DNA of 11,283 bases. It comes from Chloroflexota bacterium (GTDB taxonomy: Bacteria; Chloroflexota; Dehalococcoidia; SM23-28-2; RBG-16-64-32). The notes below the pieces were generated by a model. That model did not search any database. It was not told where the DNA came from and saw only the letters and a program-made list of their open reading frames with translations. The position numbers were made by a program, and so were the translations under genes. Every line of letters begins with the position of its first letter. Position 1 is the first letter of the stretch. Of this stretch, positions 1 to 6,818 are shown in pieces. The DNA is taken from positions 1 to 11,283 of the forward strand of contig JADFKX010000053.1 of the NCBI GenBank assembly GCA_022564695.1, given 5' to 3'.

Positions 1-840
1 CGCGAGATTGACTCCATGCCCGGCCAGTACCAGCTCTCGCTCGACAATCTGGACGCCGAGGCCGAGGAGCTACGCTCCCTGGGCATCCCCGCCGTCCTCC
101 TGTTCGGCCTGCCCGCGTCCAAGGACGACGCTGGCTCCGAGGCCTACGACGACGACGGCATCGTCCAGCGGGCGATCCGAACCCTCAAGCAGGCCGCGCC
201 CGACCTCGCCGTCATCACCGACGTCTGCCTCTGCGAGTACACCTCGCACGGCCACTGCGGCGTCGTCGTGGATGGGGAGGTCGATAACGATCAGACCCTC
301 CCCCTGCTCGCCCGCACCGCCGTCTCCCACGCCCAGGCCGGCGCTGACGTCGTCGCCCCATCCGACATGATGGACGGCCGCGTCGCCGCCATCCGGCAGG
401 CGTTGGACGAGGCCGGGCTCGCCGCCACGCCCGTCATGTCCTACGCCGCCAAGCAGGCATCCGCCTTCTACGGCCCCTTCCGCGTCGCCGCCGGGTCCGC
501 CCCCCAGTTCGGCGACCGTCGCGGCTACCAGATGGATCCCGCCAACGCCCGCGAGGCGATGCGCGAGATCGAGGCCGACATCGAGGAGGGCGCCGACATC
601 GTCATCGTCAAGCCCGCGCTCCCCAACCTCGACCTCATCGCCCGCGCCCGCGAGCGGTTCGACCTGCCGCTGGCCGCCTACAACGTTAGCGGCGAGTACG
701 CGATGGTGAAGGCCGCCGCCGCCGCGGGCTACCTCGACGAGCGGCTGGCGACGCTGGAGATCCTCACCGCCATCAGGCGAGCTGGCGCGGATATCATCAT
801 CACCTACCACGCCAAGGAGGCCGCCCGCTGGCTGGTGTGA
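1..840 (+). CDS. hemB: Porphobilinogen synthase (delta-aminolevulinic acid dehydratase), 5'-truncated by window edge
   Basis: HemB condenses two 5-aminolevulinate molecules into porphobilinogen, the second committed step of haem, sirohaem and corrinoid synthesis, in the cytoplasm. The frame is open from base 1. The first visible ATG (16) is internal, because the preceding codons (REIDS) and MPGQY match the family block that lies about 50 residues inside the protein. Visible hallmarks, numbered from that Met, are the metal-site cysteines C71, C73 and C81 in CLCEYTSHGHCG, the motif MSYAAKQASAFYGPFR with the first active-site lysine, VIVKPAL with the Schiff-base lysine, and the usual C-terminus IITYHAKEAARWL. 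The three cysteines indicate the zinc-dependent class. The stop overlaps the next gene by 4 nt (GTGA), so the two are probably translationally coupled. Recognition is firm; only the N-terminus is missing. Confidence 0.97.
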   Translation, partial: REIDSMPGQYQLSLDNLDAEAEELRSLGIPAVLLFGLPASKDDAGSEAYDDDGIVQRAIRTLKQAAPDLAVITDVCLCEYTSHGHCGVVVDGEVDNDQTLPLLARTAVSHAQAGADVVAPSDMMDGRVAAIRQALDEAGLAATPVMSYAAKQASAFYGPFRVAAGSAPQFGDRRGYQMDPANAREAMREIEADIEEGADIVIVKPALPNLDLIARARERFDLPLAAYNVSGEYAMVKAAAAAGYLDERLATLEILTAIRRAGADIIITYHAKEAARWLV

Positions 841-2888
841 GGAAGCCGCGTCCACCCGCGGCAAAATTCTCCGTGGCAAACATCAAGGCCATCGCCTTCG
901 ATGGCTACGGCACGCTGTTCGACTTCATGGAGCCGGACTTCATCGTCACCTTCGCCGAGATCTGCGCCCTCCAGGGGCTGGAGGCCGACGCCGCCGACAT
1001 GTGGCGTCGCTTCATCCGCGCCTCCCTCCACTTCCGCTCCGAGAACCACCGCGAGCCCGTCTACCGCCGCTACGACGAAGCCTGGGCCCTCCAGTTCGAG
1101 AACGTCTTCAAGCAGCTCAAGCTAACCGGCGATAGCTGGGCCGCCGCCGAGTACTTCCGCGAAAAGCTCGCCACAGCAACCACGTTCCCTGAGGTCTACC
1201 CGGTGCTGGAGGCGCTCCGCCCCCGCTATCGTCTCGCCGTCCTCTCCAACTCCGACGACGATTTCCTGACCGCCGCCCTCCGGCGCAACAACCTCAGCTT
1301 CGATGTCGTCGTCACCTCGGAGCAGGCGGGCGCCATCAAGCCGGACCCCGCCATCTTCCACCACCTCGCGCGCCGTCTGGAGCTGGAGCCCGCGCAGATC
1401 CTCTACGCCGGCGACAACCCTATCCCGGACGTCCTCGGTCCGCGTCAGGCTGGCTTTAAGGTCGCCTGGGTGAACCGAGTTGGGGCCAGGCGTCCTCGCA
1501 AGGTGCCGCCGCCGGATATCCGCGTCCGCAACCTCATGGAGCTGCTTCCAGTGCTTCTCCCAGACGCTTCCCCTGCGAACGCTTCGGCTGCCGGGGGCGA
1601 CGCGCGCCACCGCCGCTCCCGCCAATTGCACGACCTTGCCCGGCGTCATATGCCCGGCGGCGTCTCCAGCCCCGTCCGCGCCTTCAAGGCCGTCGGCGGC
1701 CGGCCGCCCATCATCGCCTACGGGCAAGGCCCCCGCGTGTTCGATGTCGACGGCAACGCCTACATCGACTACGTCGCCGCCTTCGGGCCCCTCATCCTCG
1801 GCCACGCTCATCCCGCCGTCACCGACGTGCTCACGCGCGCCATCGAACGCGGCACCGCCTACGGCGCCACCACGGAGATGGAGGTCGAGCTCGCCCGCAC
1901 CATCTGCGACGCCATCCCCTCCGTGCAGATGCTCCGCTTCGTCAGCTCCGGCACAGAGGCCACGATGTCCGCCCTCCGCCTCGCCCGCGCCTTCACCGGC
2001 CGCGATAAGATCGTCAAGTTTGAGGGCTGCTACCACGGTCACGCCGACGGCCTGCTGGCCAAGGCCGGCTCCGGCCAGGCCACCCTGGGTCTGCCCGATA
2101 GCCCCGGCGTCCCCGAATCGTACGCCGTCCAGACGCTCGTCGTCCCGTTCAACGATGGGGAGGCCGTCCGCCACCTTTTCGATGAGCATCCGGAGGAGAT
2201 CGCCGCCGTCATCGTGGAGCCCATCGCCGGCAACATGGGTGTCGTGCCGCCCGAGCCCGGCTTCCTCCAGCGGCTGCGTGAGCTCACCCATGAGCACGGC
2301 TCGCTCCTTCTCTTCGACGAAGTGATCACCGGTTTCCGCCTCCATTACGGCGGCGTCCAGACGATGTTCGGCATTGAGCCGGACTTGACCTGCCTGGGGA
2401 AGATCATCGGCGGCGGTCTGCCCATCGGCGCCTACGGCGGCCGGCGCGAGATAATGGAGATGGTGGCGCCCCAGGGCCCCGTCTACCAGGCCGGCACCCT
2501 GGCCGGCAACCCCCTCGCCATGGCTGCCGGCATCGCCACCCTGGGCGCCCTGGCCGATGAGACCGCCTACCCACGCCTGGAGATCAGCGCAATCGTCCTG
2601 GAGGACGGCCTCCGTCGCGCCGCCGAGGAGACCGAGACCCCCGTACGCATCAACCGCGTCGGCTCCCTGCTCACCATCTTCTTCACCGACACCCCCGTCA
2701 CCGACTTCGCCTCCGCCAAGCGCTCCGACACCGGCCGCTACGCCGCCTTCTTCCGCCAGATGTTCTCTCGAGGCGTCTTCCTGCCACCCTCACAGTTCGA
2801 GGCGATGTTCGTCTCCCTGGCCCACGGCGATGACGAGATAGCGCAAACTATAGAGGCCGCGCGAGAGTCGCTGGCGGCCATCCGCTAG
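837..2888 (+). CDS. hemL: HAD-superfamily hydrolase fused to glutamate-1-semialdehyde 2,1-aminomutase
   Basis: One 683-codon frame encodes two enzymes. Residues 16-241 form a HAD subfamily I hydrolase: motif I FDGYGTLFD (nucleophile D22, Y24 where phosphatases usually have Asp), a helical cap at about 30-120, motif II LSNS (S137 or S139), K168 in IKPDP, and motif IV GDNPIPD (D193, D198). Residues 242-258 are an Ala/Gly/Ser and Arg-rich linker. Residues 259-683 form a full-length GSA aminomutase: MPGGVSSPVRAF, SSGTEATMSALRLAR, GCYHGHADG, FDEVITGFR and PLP lysine K522 in LGKIIGGGLP. This PLP enzyme converts glutamate-1-semialdehyde to 5-aminolevulinate, the substrate of HemB encoded just upstream. 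The GTG at 837 is chosen for its overlap with the hemB stop; an AAGGAGG lies at 814-820, rather far away, and GTG 873 is an alternative. No start codon in the linker would give a separate HemL. The substrate of the HAD domain is unknown. Confidence 0.93.
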   Translation: MRKPRPPAAKFSVANIKAIAFDGYGTLFDFMEPDFIVTFAEICALQGLEADAADMWRRFIRASLHFRSENHREPVYRRYDEAWALQFENVFKQLKLTGDSWAAAEYFREKLATATTFPEVYPVLEALRPRYRLAVLSNSDDDFLTAALRRNNLSFDVVVTSEQAGAIKPDPAIFHHLARRLELEPAQILYAGDNPIPDVLGPRQAGFKVAWVNRVGARRPRKVPPPDIRVRNLMELLPVLLPDASPANASAAGGDARHRRSRQLHDLARRHMPGGVSSPVRAFKAVGGRPPIIAYGQGPRVFDVDGNAYIDYVAAFGPLILGHAHPAVTDVLTRAIERGTAYGATTEMEVELARTICDAIPSVQMLRFVSSGTEATMSALRLARAFTGRDKIVKFEGCYHGHADGLLAKAGSGQATLGLPDSPGVPESYAVQTLVVPFNDGEAVRHLFDEHPEEIAAVIVEPIAGNMGVVPPEPGFLQRLRELTHEHGSLLLFDEVITGFRLHYGGVQTMFGIEPDLTCLGKIIGGGLPIGAYGGRREIMEMVAPQGPVYQAGTLAGNPLAMAAGIATLGALADETAYPRLEISAIVLEDGLRRAAEETETPVRINRVGSLLTIFFTDTPVTDFASAKRSDTGRYAAFFRQMFSRGVFLPPSQFEAMFVSLAHGDDEIAQTIEAARESLAAIR

Positions 2889-2903
2889 CCTGCCGCTCGC
2901 ATG

Positions 2904-2932
2904 TTGTCAACCCCAAGGGCAGGCTGTATACT
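2904..2932 (+). promoter_or_regulatory. Sigma70-type promoter for dnaN
   Basis: TTGTCA (2904-2909) and TATACT (2927-2932) are separated by 17 bp, each one or two bases from the housekeeping consensus. The site lies in the 96-bp gap after hemL and 53 bp before the dnaN start. This is an AT-rich island in a very GC-rich window, so it probably starts dnaN transcription independently of the haem operon. A second TATAAG at 2960-2965 lacks a good -35 partner. Confidence 0.7.
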
Positions 2933-2984
2933 ACGGTGCGACCTCGCGCCCCAATTCTGTATAAGCGATTAAGTAGGTGACGCT

Positions 2985-4118
2985 ATGAAGATATCTTGCC
3001 TCCAGGAGAATCTCGCCAAGGGACTGTCCATCGTGGGCAGGGCGGTGGGCACCCGCAGCACCCTTCCCCAGGCCTCCCACATCCTTCTCGCCAGCGACGA
3101 AGGTCGCCTCAAGCTGGTCGCCACCAACCTGGAGATCGCCATCACCTGCTGGATCGGCGCCCAGGTTGAGGAGGAGGGCGAGATCACCGTCCCCGCTCGT
3201 CTGATCACCGATTTCGTCACCTCCCTCCCAAACGAGCGTATCGACCTGTCGCTAACGTCGCGCGGGCGTCAGCTCAGCCTCAGCTGCGCCCGCAACGAGG
3301 CCTCCGTCGCCGGCATGGACGCCGCGGACTTCCCGCCGGTGCCCTCCGTGGACGACGGCTTTCGCCTCAAGCTTGACCCCAAGGCGCTGCGCACCGCCGT
3401 CGAGCACGTCGAGTTCGCCGCCGCCATCGATGACACCCGCCCCGTGCTCACCGGCATCCATACCCTGCTTGAAGACTCGCAACTAACCCTGGCCGCCGCC
3501 GATGGCTTCCGTCTCGCCGTCTATAAGCTGGCCCTGGACCAGGACGTGCCGGAGAAGGTAGAGGTGATCATACCCGCCCGCGCCATGCGTGAGCTGATGC
3601 GGCTGCTGGCGGATGAAGAGGAACCGCTGGAGCTGGCCGTCAACAGCGCTCGTTCCCAGGTCCTGCTGCGGCTCAAGTCGGTGGAGATGGTGGCCACCCT
3701 CATCCAGGGCACCTTCCCCAACTACTCGCAGCTCATCCCCTCCGCCTACACTACCCGCGCCCTAATCGACATGCGACAGTTCCTCCAGGAGACGCGCATC
3801 GCCGCCATCTTCGCCCGCGACGGCTCCGGCATCGTCCGCATTCAGCTCCAGCCGGGCGAGGACGTGGCGCCGGGAAAGATGATCGTCTCCGCCCGCGCCG
3901 AGGAGATCGGCGAGCACCGCGGGGAGATGGACGTCAAGATCGAGGGGGAGGAGTCCAAGATCGCCTTCAACAGCAAGTACCTGCAGGACGTCCTACAGGT
4001 GCTGGACTGCTCCCAGGTGGCGCTGGAGACCAGCACCTCCTCCAGCCCCGGCGTCATCCGCCCCGTCGGCGACGAGAGCTACCTCCACGTGGTCATGCCC
4101 ATGTTCGTCCAGTGGTAG
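2985..4118 (+). CDS. dnaN: DNA polymerase III beta subunit (sliding clamp)
   Basis: The 377-residue protein is the ring-shaped processivity clamp that holds DNA polymerase III and many repair proteins on DNA. The dimer has three similar domains per chain, here at roughly 1-120, 125-250 and 255-377. Recognisable blocks are MKISCLQENLAKGLSIVGRA at the N-terminus, the LVATNLEIAI strand, DDTRPVLTGIHTLL opening the second domain, AADGFRLAVYKL, and the C-terminal MPM that lines the partner-binding groove. The end is MPMFVQW, a few residues longer than the MPMRL of E. coli. AGGTGA at 2975-2980 sits 4 nt before the ATG. A strong promoter lies just upstream. dnaA, gyrB and recF, common neighbours elsewhere, are absent here. 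The last 26 codons have a diverged second copy at 4619-4696. Confidence 0.97.
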   Translation: MKISCLQENLAKGLSIVGRAVGTRSTLPQASHILLASDEGRLKLVATNLEIAITCWIGAQVEEEGEITVPARLITDFVTSLPNERIDLSLTSRGRQLSLSCARNEASVAGMDAADFPPVPSVDDGFRLKLDPKALRTAVEHVEFAAAIDDTRPVLTGIHTLLEDSQLTLAAADGFRLAVYKLALDQDVPEKVEVIIPARAMRELMRLLADEEEPLELAVNSARSQVLLRLKSVEMVATLIQGTFPNYSQLIPSAYTTRALIDMRQFLQETRIAAIFARDGSGIVRIQLQPGEDVAPGKMIVSARAEEIGEHRGEMDVKIEGEESKIAFNSKYLQDVLQVLDCSQVALETSTSSSPGVIRPVGDESYLHVVMPMFVQW

Positions 4119-4149
4119 CTCTCGGTAGTGCTCTAGGGAGATTTCGTAT

Positions 4150-4617
4150 CTATAACGACGGTCGTAAGCCATCAACTTGCATGATGACCGCCTCGAGCCC
4201 CGTCGCCTTGTCTAGCTTCGAACTCTCCTCGACGAAGCCGCAGCTTTCGTAGAAGGCCATCGCGCGGGCGTTGGTGCGGAACACCTCGACGCGCACGATC
4301 TCGTGAAGCGTGCGGGCGTGCTCGACGAGGACGCGGCCGTATCCCTTGCCCTGGTGGTCGGGATGCGTGAAGAGTCCGCCGATCGTATGCTCGAGGATCG
4401 ACATGAAGGCCACGAGTTCGCCGTCTTGCTCCACGATCCACGTGTCGGCGATCGGGATTAACTGCTCGCGCACAAGGGGCTCCTGGGAGCGCCAGTACTT
4501 TTCGGAGAGGAAGTCTTGTCCGGGGATGGTGGAGGCTAACCAGACGCGAACTAGATCGTCCTCGTCGGCGGGTTCGAACTGGCGGAGCACGTTGCAAATG
4601 TATCGCCTTGCGACCAT
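4150..4617 (-). CDS. GNAT-family N-acetyltransferase (YjaB-like)
   Basis: The 155-residue protein has the GNAT fold: an N-terminal strand/helix region (VWLASTIPGQDFLSEKYW), the acetyl-CoA-binding motif A HPDHQGKGYGRVLVEHA (Q89-GKGYG), and the C-terminal NARAMAFYESCGFVEE. The xxxDFLSEKYW and ADTWIVEQDGELVAFM segments recall the E. coli YjaB group; the acceptor substrate cannot be read from sequence. ATG 4617 is preferred over an in-frame TTG at 4653, because the extra codons would lie within the duplicated dnaN tail. No clear Shine-Dalgarno sequence precedes it. The gene runs opposite to dnaN, and its stop lies 31 bp from the dnaN stop. Its start directly abuts the second dnaN tail, so it looks like a cassette introduced behind dnaN. 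The family is certain; the history is inferred. Confidence 0.88.
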   Translation of the reverse strand: MVARRYICNVLRQFEPADEDDLVRVWLASTIPGQDFLSEKYWRSQEPLVREQLIPIADTWIVEQDGELVAFMSILEHTIGGLFTHPDHQGKGYGRVLVEHARTLHEIVRVEVFRTNARAMAFYESCGFVEESSKLDKATGLEAVIMQVDGLRPSL

Positions 4618-4618
4618 G

Positions 4619-4696
4619 TCCGGCAAGGGCGTTATCCGCCCCGCCGGCGACAAGAATTACCGCCACGTCGTCATGCCCATGTTCGTCCAGTGGTGA
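4619..4696 (+). pseudogene. Duplicated 3' end of dnaN (last 25 codons plus stop)
   Basis: This stretch aligns without gaps to 4041-4118, the dnaN end. By hand count 65 of 78 bases and 19 of 25 encoded residues agree, including 25 identical bases at the end (GTCATGCCC...CAGTGGT). It reads HVVMPMFVQW then TGA, where dnaN has TAG. It cannot encode a clamp and has no gene body. The differences include both synonymous and amino-acid-changing ones, so the copy came from a diverged dnaN or is an old duplicate. It flanks the GNAT gene on the side away from the intact dnaN. A chance ATG (4616-4618), overlapping the GNAT start codon on the other strand, would give a 26-residue peptide of no evident role. 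Confidence 0.85.
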
Positions 4697-4830
4697 GGCG
4701 CCGCTAACGGCAGAACTTCGCCCGAAAACGTTCGGCCCGGGGCGCATCTGCTAGAATGCGAGCGTGCCATTCTCGGTTGAGCGAGCGGCAGATGTCCGCA
4801 TCCGTGAGCCGGGACTACGATGGGCGAACC

Positions 4831-5355
4831 ATGACTGTTGATTTCGGTGTGGCGCGGGCCGTCAGTGCCCAGTCGTTTGGCGAGCCGGGCCAGCGCACCT
4901 TCCGCCTTCGCATACTCGGGTCCGCGTCGCAGTCGGCGTCGCTATGGCTGGAGAAGGAGCACCTGCGCGCACTCAGCCTGGCGTTCAGGCAGGTGATGTC
5001 GCAAGTCGGATACGCCAAAGGGCCGCGAACGGCGGAGGTCCGCGAATTCCCGGAAACGGACCAGCATGACTTTCACGTTGGCAGCATCGGCATCGGATTC
5101 GACGCGTCCAGCGGGAACGTCGTGCTCCAGATCGGCGAGTTAGAGAAGGGCGATGACCCGGTCCTGCGCGTACAGCTAGCGCTGGATCTTTCCGCGTCCC
5201 TCATGGAGCAGCTGGACGTAATCATCTCTGGGGGGCGGCCCATCTGTCCGCTCTGCGGCCTTCCCATAGATCGGACCGGCCACGTGTGCATCCGTTCCAA
5301 CGGTCACTCAAGCGGCACCGTCCCGGGCTCAGATGCCGCCACAGAGGGCTCGTGA
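4831..5355 (+). CDS. DUF3090 family protein
   Basis: The 174-residue protein matches the DUF3090 family, known from actinobacteria and Chloroflexota and of unknown biochemical function. The typical N-terminal pattern is VDFGVARAVSAQSFGEPGQRTFRL, followed by SASLWLEKEHLRALSLA, a central acidic strand region (FHVGSIGIGFD, VVLQIGELE), and the signature C-terminus RPICPLCGLPIDRTGHVC. C139, C142 and C153 resemble a small zinc ribbon. In other genomes the family is often found near a histidine-phosphatase-like gene and nucleotide-related genes; none is visible here. ATG 4831 is chosen because family members begin about 15 residues before the GEPGQ motif. Upstream in-frame ATGs at 4756 and 4792 exist, and none has a strong ribosome-binding site. 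Downstream, 44 bp separate it from a convergent gene. Confidence 0.88.
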   Translation: MTVDFGVARAVSAQSFGEPGQRTFRLRILGSASQSASLWLEKEHLRALSLAFRQVMSQVGYAKGPRTAEVREFPETDQHDFHVGSIGIGFDASSGNVVLQIGELEKGDDPVLRVQLALDLSASLMEQLDVIISGGRPICPLCGLPIDRTGHVCIRSNGHSSGTVPGSDAATEGS

Positions 5356-5399
5356 TCGCCCTGGCTGATCTACCTGCGAATTAATACAGGCTATCCCGG

Positions 5400-5783
5400 C
5401 TACCGCGCACCGCGTAGCGCCGGAGCGCGGCCGTCCTTCAGGGCTTCTAGATCAACCGGCCGGAACAGGGACGAGAACCTGACCCCGTTCTTCACGAACG
5501 GCGTTGCCTCTTCGTCATCTGGCCCCTCTGCGGCCTCATGGGGCTCTACCGTCTCCCGAGCCGTGGGCGTCGAACAGTCGTCCACCAGCGCCACTATCAA
5601 TCGAGAGCTGATGCGCATCTCAGCTTCGTCGCCGCTGTACAGCTTGATCTGCTCCTGCTGAAGCCCGGCCTCCAACAACGTCTCCACTAGATGCGCTGCC
5701 GTGCGGGGGTTCTCCGTCACGGTAATCTCACCCCGCTTGGCGTTATCCCTGTCGGACACCATAACAATGACTTTCGTAGACAT
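5400..5783 (-). CDS. Hypothetical 127-residue acidic protein
   Basis: I do not recognise this protein. A strong Shine-Dalgarno sequence (AGGAGG, complement of 5792-5797) sits 8 nt before its ATG, which supports a real gene. Residues 1-70 look like a compact alpha/beta domain: a hydrophobic first strand (KVIVMVSD), a helix (TAAHLVETLLEAGL), then IKLYSG and a strand RLIVALVDD. Residues 71-93 are rich in Glu, Asp, Pro and Thr and are probably disordered. The tail (FVKNGVRFSSLFRPVDLEAL) is again ordered-looking and ends in a basic stretch. There is no signal peptide, membrane segment or cysteine pattern of a known family (only one Cys). It is transcribed divergently from the response regulator gene, 215 bp apart, so the two could share a control region. 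It ends 44 bp from the convergent DUF3090 gene. Confidence 0.75.
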   Translation of the reverse strand: MSTKVIVMVSDRDNAKRGEITVTENPRTAAHLVETLLEAGLQQEQIKLYSGDEAEMRISSRLIVALVDDCSTPTARETVEPHEAAEGPDDEEATPFVKNGVRFSSLFRPVDLEALKDGRAPALRGAR

Positions 5784-5797
5784 TAGCCTCGCCTCCT

Positions 5798-5998
5798 ATT
5801 TCCGTTCTTCTGTATGACATAAGTGTGCCAGGCCGTTCTCGCCATGCTCTCGCCAGGCTTGACCTCTTGTACAGATGCAAAGGTGGAAACTCGCCACACT
5901 GATGTGAGTCCGCGCGCCATATTGTGTAACAACAGGGGGGGTTCAACAATCTTTACTGTTGACGAAGGCATTAATGTAGCTTGCCTTTGGGAGCAGCG
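5798..5998. other. Divergent intergenic region, no firm sites
   Basis: About 200 bp between two genes that point away from each other must hold both promoters. TTGACG at 5959-5964 is a fair -35 for the regulator but has no good -10 at 16-18 bp. On the reverse strand TTGAAC near 5940 has only a poor -10. CACA-CTGA-TGTG near 5895-5906 is a short inverted repeat. I see nothing I would call with confidence. Confidence 0.35.
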
Positions 5999-6688
5999 AT
6001 GAAAGTACTGATTATAGACGACGAACCGGACGTTATTGAGGTTGTGGACCTCTGCTTCAGCCTGCGCTGGCCGGAGGCTGACATCGCTTCGGCCACCACC
6101 GGTGATGAGGGGTTGCGCCTGATCGAGGAAGAGAAGCCGGACATAATCCTCCTTGACATCATGCTCCCTGATACCGACGGCTTTCAGCTCTGCCAGGAGA
6201 TCCGGCGCTTCTCTGACGTGCCCATCGTCATGCTCACCGCCCGTGGCGGCGAGATAGACAAGGTGCGCGGCCTGGAGATGGGCGCAGACGATTACATAAC
6301 CAAGCCCTTCAGCCACATCGAGCTGCTCGCCCGCGTTCGCGCTGTCCTCCGCCGCTATGAGAGTCAGCTCCCCGCTGTTGGTGAGGTGTTCGAGTCAGGC
6401 GACCTGCGTATCGACTTCGCCAGCCGTTTGGTGACCATTCGCGGCCAGGCTGTGCGGCTAACGCCCACAGAGTACTCCCTTCTCTACCACCTGACCCGCA
6501 ACGCCGGTCGGGTGCTTCCCCACCACACACTCCTGGCTAAAGTCTGGGGGCGTGAGTACGCTGACGAGATCGATTACTTGAAGGTCTACGTCCGGCGCCT
6601 CCGTCAGAAGCTGGAGGGGGACCCCGAGACCACGGGTCGCATCGTCAGCGAGCGCGGCGTCGGCTATAAGTTCGACGCCGTCGCCTAG
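5999..6688 (+). CDS. OmpR/PhoB-type response regulator transcription factor
   Basis: The 229-residue two-component regulator is activated by phosphotransfer from a sensor kinase and binds DNA as a dimer. Residues 1-120 form the receiver: acidic pocket D7 and D8, phospho-acceptor D53 in LLDIMLPDTDG, T80 in MLTAR, K102 in ITKPFS. Residues 130-229 form the winged-helix DNA-binding domain with LTPTEYSLLYHL, the recognition-helix region DEIDYLKVYVRRLRQKL, and the C-terminal hairpin SERGVGYKF. All key receiver residues are present, so it should be phosphorylatable. ATG 5999 has GGGAG at 5989-5993, 5 nt away; the upstream TTG at 5981 is unlikely. No histidine kinase gene follows in the remaining 4.6 kb, so within this window it is an orphan. 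Target genes are unknown. It could be PhoB-, MtrA- or PrrA-like, and the sequence alone does not decide. Confidence 0.93.
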   Translation: MKVLIIDDEPDVIEVVDLCFSLRWPEADIASATTGDEGLRLIEEEKPDIILLDIMLPDTDGFQLCQEIRRFSDVPIVMLTARGGEIDKVRGLEMGADDYITKPFSHIELLARVRAVLRRYESQLPAVGEVFESGDLRIDFASRLVTIRGQAVRLTPTEYSLLYHLTRNAGRVLPHHTLLAKVWGREYADEIDYLKVYVRRLRQKLEGDPETTGRIVSERGVGYKFDAVA

Positions 6689-6783
6689 CCTCTTCCCCGC
6701 GCCAACCTGCCTGCGCCCGTTAACGGCCAGATAGGCTGCCCACATTTTCGGGATCCAGGATGTGGAGAAGCTACTTGGCGTCC

Positions 6784-6802
6784 ATTTACCAAACCTTAAC
6801 CA
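6784..6802 (+). promoter_or_regulatory. Possible response-regulator box: 8-bp direct repeat at 11-bp spacing
   Basis: ATTTACCA (6784-6791) and CTTAACCA (6795-6802) are separated by AAC, giving an 11-bp period, one helical turn. This resembles the pho boxes bound by PhoB-family regulators in cyanobacteria (CTTAACCT-like octamers every 11 bp). It lies about 100 bp after the regulator gene and about 110 bp before the cysteine-rich gene. Only two units are present and no clear -10 follows, so the call is tentative. Confidence 0.3.
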
Positions 6803-6818
6803 TCGCCCTGTAGCAATT

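Noticed and set aside
70..2345. Reverse-strand frames of 269 and 407 codons opposite hemB and the HAD-HemL gene
   Set aside because: Products are low-complexity Gly/Asp/Val-rich shadows of well-recognised plus-strand enzymes; no ribosome sites or family motifs.
4310..4696. Plus-strand 128-codon frame ending in the dnaN-like tail
   Set aside because: Most of it is the complement of the GNAT gene; only the last 25 codons resemble a protein, namely the dnaN remnant.
4722..4735. Hairpin CCGAA-aacg-TTCGG after the dnaN-tail copy as a terminator
   Set aside because: Stem is only 5 bp before a mismatch, and no T-run follows.
4752..4757. TAGAAT as a -10 box for the DUF3090 gene
   Set aside because: No acceptable -35 hexamer at 16-18 bp upstream; left uncalled.
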